A stretch of DNA of 64,000 nt, from NCBI GenBank assembly GCA_963931865.1, contig OZ007505.1:16295616-16359615 (forward strand), given 5' to 3'. The notes below the pieces were generated by a model. That model had not been told where the DNA came from, made no database searches, and saw only the letters and a list, made by a program, of their open reading frames with translations. The translations under genes were made by a program, and so were the position numbers. Below are positions 57,382 through 64,000 of this stretch, piece by piece. Within the stretch, counting starts at the first letter, position 1. Every line of letters starts with the position of its first letter. Source of the DNA: Axinella damicornis (taxonomy: Eukaryota > Porifera > Demospongiae > Axinellida > Axinellidae).

Positions 57382-59997
57382 ATGTTGAAGAGGATCACTC
57401 AGCGTAGGAGGAGGGATGACCATCCGACCTCGAGTAGGGTATGTATTAATCACTCTTTCTGTGTCTACAAGCTACTCACAGATATAATTTTATCTGTGCT
57501 ACCGCCCCTGTACCACAAACAGTTTTAATAAATTCATGTGCATTTGCCATCAAGCCTAAGAACTTTGACAGCGGTTGCTGTTTAGGATGGATGATTGGTC
57601 CTGAGTCAAGTCCGATAAATGTGGAGTAAACAGTAAACATCAATCAAAACCAGTGCAGATTGCAAGGTGCTATAAGGATGCTTGAAATTCGAATATTGAC
57701 TCCACTGGCTCGGCATACTTGAGCTACTCAAGAGAAAGACTTTTGCATGATTTGCCCACCAATTTAGGCATCATTGTGCATGTCGAACATCATTAGTGCA
57801 TCTGACTCGTTTATGTTAGGGTGGGTTGATTCACAGTGATAAGAATATTTGAGTTCATTTGCAATGTAATAGACCACACTATTAAAAAACACGTACAGTT
57901 AGTTGGACTGGACTATACTCTGCAGGTTAATATCGCTGACCTCCAATGAGTACAAACAATTTCATACAGTGAAATAAAGCCCTCATGAGAATAACAGCGT
58001 GCTGACTTCACTTTGTCCTTCATACAGGATGAGGGACCACGGTCTCTACCTGAACAGGTGGGCAACTTCAATCTTGTCTTGCTATCTCAGAGTCTCTTGC
58101 CTTTTTCTGCATATATGTACAGCTACAGAGGTTATACCCTCCCCCTCCTCCTCTTTCCTCCTCCCTCCTCACTCCCCCTCCCCTCCTCCCCCTTCTCCTT
58201 CCTCCTCCCCCATCCTCTTCCACCCCGTCCTCCTCCCCCTTCTCCTCCTCCTTGTCCTCTTCCTCCTCCTGCTCCTCCTCCTCCTTGTCCTCTTCCTCCT
58301 CCTGCTCCTCCTCCTCCTCCTCCTCCCCCTTCTCCTCCTCCTTGTCCTCTTCCTCCTCCTCCTCCTCCTCCTCCTCCTCCTCCCCCTTCTCCTCCTCCTT
58401 GTTCTCCTCCTCCTCCTCCTCCTCCTCCTCCTCCTCCTCCTCCTCCTCCCTCCCTCCCTCCCCCATCCTCCTCCTCCCCCTTCTCCTCCTTGTCCTCTTC
58501 CTCCTCCTCCTCATCCTCCTCCTCCTCCCTCCCTCCCTCCCTCCCCCATCCTCCTCCTTCCCTTCCTCCTTCCCTTCCTCTTCCCTCCTCCCCTTCCTCC
58601 TCCTTCCCCCTCCCCCTATCCTCCTTCTTCCCCTCCTCCTCCTTCTCCCTCTCCCCATCCTCCTCCTTCCCCTCCTCCTCCTCCTCCTTCCCCCTCTCCC
58701 CATCCTCCTCCTTCTCCTCCTCTTCACCCTCCTCCCCCGCCCTCCTCCCCATCTCCCCCTCCTCCTCCTCCCCCACACACATCCATCCTCATCTCCCAGG
58801 GTTTTATCTGCCCAATATGCATGGAGGCCCTGAGGTCTGCCGAGGCCCTGCAGACCCATTGGGATGACGCACATAGCGGAGACTCTGGGGAGGGGTTACA
58901 GGGGGCAGCAGCTAGCTCTAAGCCAGGACGGGCAAGTGCACAGTGAGCAGCAGTACATAACGCGTGTACAAAGTTTAACATTCGACAATAATTCCAGTCT
59001 GATTCCCGGACTAACACAAGCCTCATTCCCAGGCTGACATGACTGACTCCAGCCTTATTCCCAGGATGTGCCTTTCTGTTGTTGTGATAATGGTAGGAAG
59101 AGCACACGTACACAACGATCATGCCACATGGAATAGCCTGCCTGAGTGCAATTGTACTATACAGTGTATCCCCTTAGCACCTGTACTCCAAAAGAAGCAC
59201 TTCATGCGGGGTTACTATGCAAAGTTTCGAGTCGGCAGCCGCGGAAAAGTATACCGGAAGTCACTCGGCGGATAACTTGAAGCTGGTCCCCTTAGCTGAC
59301 CCATGGCTGTCACGTGATTGTCATGTGGCTTTCCCCTATTCTCCATCCGAACAATACTGACCATTTTAATATCAGGATTGCTGTTGTAACCCCCCACTGC
59401 ACTTTCACGGATGCCCTTATACTCCCCGACAAGGAAATGGTTGAGTAGGAATTTGGCTGCAGGATTCCTTACATGCCCATAATGCAATCACACTGGGTTT
59501 CATCATTCTGTCCCTAGAGAGACCAAGTCTGGGGAAGTGTTATGGCTTACTGTGTGTGTCACAGATCATTGGCCAATGACAATAAAATGTGTGCAAAATG
59601 CATGTAGAATGTCTTTAATTATACATTCATGTCATTCAGCTGTACGCACACAATACAAGCAAGACTAACTCAAGGCTACATCAATCTCAGCCCCAGACCC
59701 AAACCAATCCCAGCCTGGGTCTGGGGCCGAGACTACATCTGAGTAGAAGTAGTCTCGTTCCCTCCTACCCGGCCTGGGAATGAGGCTAGAATAAGAGCAG
59801 AACATCATAAGGGAGATTGTTCGATAAGGAGATGGGATTTGTGGGGAAAACCTGGTTTGTAACTGTCTATGACATCCCTTCCCAGTGTAAGCAAGTCCAC
59901 TGTGATGGAGCGATACGTGCCTCCGCCTGTTGGAGAGGGCCAGGATGAGCTGGAACACTACAAGATGCAAGTCAGGATCATGGCCGACCACATTAAC
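57382..59997 (+). CDS. EEA1: EEA1-like early endosome protein, 5' exons
   Basis: EEA1 tethers early endosomes and binds Rab5 through an N-terminal C2H2 finger. Exons: 57382-57438 (MLKRITQRRRRDD, closely resembling the EEA1 start), 58028-58057, then an exon starting at 58800 with the finger GFICPICMEALRSAEALQTH (C-x2-C, H-x4-H, followed by DDAHSGDSGEG). The donor of this third exon is unclear: GG/GTTACA at 58891 would match the phase of the next exon, 59886-59997, which encodes a polar helix ending MQVRIMADHIN before GTGAGT. If that donor is not used, the frame stops at 58946. The rest of the long coiled coil and the FYVE domain are not seen; they may lie beyond the window, or the exons annotated at 61924-63797 may belong to this gene. 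Confidence 0.65.
58137..58780. repeat. (CCT)n/(TCC)n polypyrimidine microsatellite
   Basis: About 640 bp of CTCCTC, CCCTCC and CCTTCC units, directly upstream of the acceptor CATCTCCCAG at 58799. The long frames on both strands (up to 315 codons) are compositional artefacts. Confidence 0.95.
59690..59795. repeat. cluster of GTTCCCAGGC-family fragments
   Basis: Inverted CAGCCCCAGACCCA/TGGGTCTGGGGC is followed by GTCTCGTTCCCTCC and CCTGGGAATGAGGCTA. These look like overlapping partial elements in the EEA1-like intron, with more fragments near 59000-59060 and 60320-60365. Confidence 0.55.
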
Positions 59998-60084
59998 GTG
60001 AGTGGGCTGTAGGAGTGGGGTCGTTTGCTGCACGTCACTCGTGCAGAGCAATGTAGTGTTCTGGAATGCTATCCTGATCTATTC

Positions 60085-60200
60085 CTCTATCTGTCTGTCT
60101 GTATACCGTCTATCTATCTGTCTACCTTTCTATCTATCTTTCTAACAATTAATCTGTCTATCTAATAATCAATCTATCTATCTATCTATCTCTATGTACA
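60085..60200. repeat. (TATC)n/(TCTG)n microsatellite
   Basis: Interrupted TATC and TCTG tetranucleotide units over about 115 bp, intronic or intergenic. Confidence 0.8.
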
Positions 60201-60552
60201 TGTATCTGCCACTTTGACCTCCAACCATCTTTGTTGTACATAAAATGGAAACCGTGACAACGTGATCTAACCTCAGTCTCTTTGGCAATTCCATGTGTGG
60301 GTACCATCAACCCAGCCTGAGCTAGCCTTGTCCCAGGCCATCATCCAAGAACTGGGAGCGAGATCAGGTGAAAGAAAATTAATGGGACCCCGGACCAGGT
60401 GGTACGGCTAGAAGTGTGGTGGTTGTGTGGCCGGATAAGTGTATGGGTGTGTGGTGGTTATTTTGCTATGGGCAGTTGCATATATGGACCAGATGCAGAG
60501 TGAGGACTACACGATGGTTGCTGAGATACGTCTACACTGTTTTTGGACGTTT

Positions 60553-61046
60553 AATTAACCCTTTGCAGTGCAAACGTGCACACCTGTGTACATCCATATG
60601 TAGATATATAGCTGGTTCTTAAGTTCCCTCACTGCATTGGAGGTTGATGATACCGAGAGCCCATAACGCTTCGCGGCGCTCATATATAAGCTCCTGATGA
60701 TTCAGGAGCTGTATACCGATGACTCGTCCTTTATTTATACAGCAAAATCAGTGCTTATGAGTGCTTCTGCAGAAGAAGGAACGGAGCAGTGCTTGATGCT
60801 GTGCTTCAATCTATGAGACAGAGCTCATTGTGTTTGGTTGGAGAAATCTGAAGAACTGCTGGACGACCACTACCACCACTACAACTCTGAAGCAGCACAG
60901 TTGAGCCTGAGTACTGCCTCGTTTTGCTTGGAAGTAACCAGGGCTGATACTAAGTGGGCGTGGCTCGTTGCAATGTTTACATTGCAGATCCGCATGGCAC
61001 GCTGGGGAGTTCCCGACGTCGTCCTGTTCTACTACAAGGTGTGGTA
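60553..61046. other. spacer before the coiled-coil gene; possible piggyBac end
   Basis: TTAACCCTTTGCAGTGCAAAC at about 60557 looks like a piggyBac terminus (a similar TTAACCCTTTACC lies at 23216), but I did not find a partner end. At 60843-61039 a plus-strand frame (KSEELLDDHYHHYNSEAAQL...) is open up to AAG/GTGTGG; it could be 5' UTR of the next gene or an extra exon. Confidence 0.4.
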
Positions 61047-63797
61047 ATGGCTTCCCTTCCTCCTGGCTGCCTGGACACGGGCAGCTGGTCCATCTGCAAC
61101 GCCACGGAGTACTATCTGCGTACACTTGGTGGGCGATCCTTGGACGTTTTCGCTCTTTTCTCGATCTCTATACCAGGGATATGGCACACTCCCACCGGTA
61201 CAGCGGACACTTACGTCGCGCTTGTAGCGGTGGTGGCAGTAGGCCTACTGTTCCTGTTAGCATGCGTACGGCCGTGGGTCCGCAGGAGTCCTTCTGATGG
61301 CGCTGGAAAACTGAAACCTACTGTTCGCAGCGTTCAGTCTCTGCGCAGTCAGCAAGCAGGTTTGTGGCTACTCGTAGCATTTACTACTGTATGGAATGAA
61401 TGTGAGTAGTATCCACATATGGGGGAGGGGTGCCTTCCCCTTCCAGCCATGCAACCATGATGATGTTAAACTGCAAACTAGAATCTGGGGAGGAGGCTTG
61501 GGGATGAGATTAGCCCAGTCCCTGGTTCTGTCCCCGCAATAGTTGACGCCATGTACTAGGCCTGTCACGTAATCATGGGGGGTCCATATATTTCAAAATA
61601 TATGGGCCTGGGGGGGACCAATAATTTCAGAGGGGGTCCACTTATTTCAGTATAGTTCTGAAATATAAGTTCCGGGGGGTCCAAATATTTCGAAATATAT
61701 GGACTGGGGGGGTCCATTTTGGGGGGGTCCAAATTTTTCGTGACAGGTCATACCCCCCCCCCCCCCCCCCCGATCAGTAGCCACTGGTTTCAGAGGTCTT
61801 CTAGCTAAATTTAACTGTACAGCCTTACGTAGAGCAAGAGAACACCCGTCCGTACGTTCTTCCCCACCCTCTGCAAGAGCTAGTATTCATTTTATAACAG
61901 CTACAACAATCTCCCTCCTCCAGACAAACTGCAGCAGCAATCTCAAAACCATTTCAAACTAGCAGAATTACCCAACTCATACCATGAACATCCTCCACCA
62001 TCCACTGTTCTGACTCCTCCTGAGCTAGTGCAGCAGCACAAGATGCCCTCAGGGGTGCAAAAACAACCAGAGGCACAGCACCGTCTGGAAGCACAATTAT
62101 GTTACACCTCACAGCTAGACACTCACCAGTCCACTGTGGAGGTAAGTTCACAGCTTAGCACCCAGCCTGACACACTTCAAGAGTTTGGTACTCGGCTGCC
62201 GGCCATGTTGTCCGAGTCGGTACCCCTGCACTCACAGACCACCCCCACACCCTTATCTGACAACAGTCAACTATCAGAAGCAGTGCATAGACATGAGTTT
62301 GAACCAGTCGAACATTTTGTAGATCAAGGGACTTCATGTGGAGAGCCCATTAGTGAACCGCCAGCTGTCGTTCAGCTTGAATCTGCAGAGGAACTGTACT
62401 CTGAAACGTATATGGAGTCACTGCTTCAGCAAGAGGCATTTCCAAGATCACCAGAAGGGCAAGAGCAGCTGCAATCTGATCATGATATGTCTCAGGCTGA
62501 TGACTGTTCACATATCCCTCTAGAAGTGATGGAGATTAAACCACTGGTGAAACAGGGGTTTCACCTTGAACAGTATGTCTCAGAAATGCTACCAGCAGAT
62601 GAGACACAGCAGGAAGTGGTGCACACCTCCAGTGATGAAGAGAGCGAATTTGGGAGAATCCATGCAGAGTTGTCCGAAGGGAAGCCACTGGTTGACACAT
62701 CTATACTTCAACAAGAACATATGCTGTCTTCTAGTAGCATTTCAGGACCGTTACTTGGTAGTACGCTACAGCAAGCAGTGCTCCCAGATCTTAGCTCAAC
62801 TTATGATGCTAGCGACAGTGGAGAAAGGCATACGTTCCCGCAGTCAGGGCGTCAGTCGCCAGAAGGAAATGTTGCTACAGGGTTCTTTTCTGAGATGAAG
62901 TCAGAACTTTCACAAATTGTAACGTTGATGCAGGTATCACTGTGGTGTAGGATGCCACTCTCGGCCGTTTCACCTTCCATTTCATCCCTCCTCCTATTTC
63001 CTTCTCTCCTCCCTCTTCCTCCCTTCCCTTCAGACCTCACCCTCCTTCCTTCCTCCTCTCCCCTTCTCCCTCCGTTTACCTCTTCACTTTCCTCTTCAGC
63101 AACCTCCCTCTCCACTTCAAATTACTACAGTAACCTCCCCCCTTCCCTCCAACACACACCTGCACACATAGGATGAGCGAACACAGAGTGCAACATTGCG
63201 CTCAGAACTTGCTAAGCTTGAGGCAGCACTAGAGAAATCTGGAGACCAGACCAGAGAAGAGCTTCGTACTGTTAAACAGATGTTTGAACAGTCAGAGCAG
63301 AGCAGAAATGCCAGTAAGAAGGGGGAGTTAGGTGTATGTGTGTGTGTGTGTGTGTGTGTGCATGTGTGCGTGTGTGCATGTGTGTGTGTGTGCATGTGTG
63401 CATGTGTGTGTGTGTGTGCGTGTGTGCATATGTGCGTGTGCATGCATATGTGCGTGCGTGCGTATGTGTGTGCATGTGTGTGTGCGTGTGTGTGTGTGTG
63501 CATGTGTGTGTGCGTGCGTGTGTGTGTATGTGTAGGGGGGGTTGGATGGTATGTGGTAGGTATGTGAGATGGTGACAGGTAGATATTGGAAGGAAGATAT
63601 ACAGTACTGGTTTGGGGTATGGCCAGCTTGTGAGTGGTGTGTGCAGTGTGTGGAAGTGTAGTATGTGAGTGTTGTGGTCTTTCCTCACAGTGATGGCAGA
63701 GATGGTCCGTCTGACGACCGAGTCCAGTCACCTGAAGCAGGAGAAGGAACGATTGCAGAGTGCTAATGAACATATCACAGAGAAGGCAGCAAACCTG
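61047..63797 (+). CDS. single-pass membrane protein with coiled-coil tail, 3'-partial
   Basis: I do not recognise this gene. Exons 61047-61359, 61924-62933, 63172-63313 and 63691-63797 join in phase (1, 0, 1, 0) and the last ends at CTG/GTAAG, so it continues off the window. Exon 1 encodes a short lumenal segment with an NAT glycosylation site and a hydrophobic helix (about residues 54-77, [19 protein letters not shown]) followed by basic RPWVRRS. Exon 2 is a Gln/Ser/Glu-rich region (337 residues) with acidic SDEESEFG. Exons 3-4 form a heptad-type coiled coil ([33 protein letters not shown]). Type and order suggest an organelle-anchored tether. Alternatively exons 2-4 belong to the EEA1-like gene upstream, and exon 1 is a separate small gene; transcripts would decide. 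Confidence 0.6.
61561..61747. mobile_element. short TIR element (CCTGTCACG ends)
   Basis: CCTGTCACGTAA at the left is matched by TTTTTCGTGACAGG at the right. The interior is made of GGGGGGTCCA(T/A)ATATTTC units in both orientations. It is followed by a 19-nt C run (61753-61771). It lies in the first intron of the coiled-coil gene. Confidence 0.65.
63335..63532. repeat. (GT)n/(GTGTGCAT)n microsatellite
   Basis: About 200 bp of GT with regular CAT and CGT interruptions, starting about 20 nt after the splice donor at 63314. Confidence 0.88.
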
Positions 63798-64000
63798 GTA
63801 AGAAATGCAAGCAGAAATTTCTTCTCATTCTATTCCACTTCTGGAACTGGAATCAGGACAGCGGGCTCAGAGTTAATGCAGAGGGAAGCTGTCGTACACA
63901 CCAAACGTTGAACTTGTATATAGTTGGTTAAACTGAAAAAATCAGCCATTTATTGGTATGTCATGCTCACGTGAGATTATGTACCAGGCCCTTCCCACTT

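Noticed and set aside
58013..58946. Long frames of 216-315 codons on both strands
   Set aside because: They run through the (CCT)n tract; only the small finger exon from 58800 has protein-like composition.

Overview
The window is nuclear DNA from an early-branching animal. It holds canonical GT-AG introns, metazoan gene families (ELMO, dipeptidyl peptidase I, a classical-type cadherin, a KDM7/PHF8 histone demethylase, a BTBD9-type protein, an EEA1-type zinc finger) and a local expansion of seven-TM receptors of the GPR157/Dictyostelium cAMP-receptor type. Most introns are compact (0.1-1.7 kb), several long genes have giant or single coding exons, and MITEs, microsatellites and 20-40 nt G/C homopolymers are dense. 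A sponge or another non-bilaterian is my best guess, but this is inference and no marker gene settles it. Two 200-N gaps (17175-17374, 42000-42199) mark a scaffolded draft assembly.

Layout, left to right. 1-1754 (+) 3' part of ELMO on one exon; 2567-3934 (-) complete intronless cathepsin C; 5007-12885 (-) a single-pass cadherin that I assembled as five exons, with all ectodomain repeats on one 3.9-kb exon; 15227-42358 (+) a KDM7-type PHD+JmjC demethylase with 14 exons visible. One KDM7 intron (22193-40079) is about 18 kb, and inside it sit six copies of a receptor gene: intact at 25163-26086 (+), 27935-28849 (-) and 34006-34926 (-), broken at 29900-30927 (-), 30928-31829 (+) and 36549-38083 (-). 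Right of KDM7, 50137-56983 (-) is a nine-exon BTBD9-like gene; its last five exons were duplicated downstream as 43534-46220, and an intact piggyBac transposon (46808-49742) lies between the two copies. 57382-59997 (+) is the start of an EEA1-like gene, and 61047-63797 (+) is a membrane-anchored coiled-coil gene running off the right edge.

The most unusual content is mobile. Terminal-inverted-repeat elements with 8-9 bp target duplications, resembling Mutator-like elements, occur at 14287-14654 and 33127-33795 and at 30061-30781; a fourth long-TIR element (54275-54850) has no clear duplication. The 30061-30781 element carries an exact 44-bp piece of the neighbouring receptor gene, which is the signature of a gene-capturing (Pack-type) transposon. 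A second, short family with termini TAGCCTCGTTCCCAGGC recurs about twenty times, and at least three copies have 9-bp target duplications. Comparing paralogous copies within the window also reveals empty sites, a piggyBac MITE at an exact TTAA, and recurrent small insertions carrying TACGTA.

Several microsatellites begin exactly at splice donors or end exactly at splice acceptors. Exon borders were placed by eye from open frame, phase and GT/AG; borders I could not fix are flagged in each entry.
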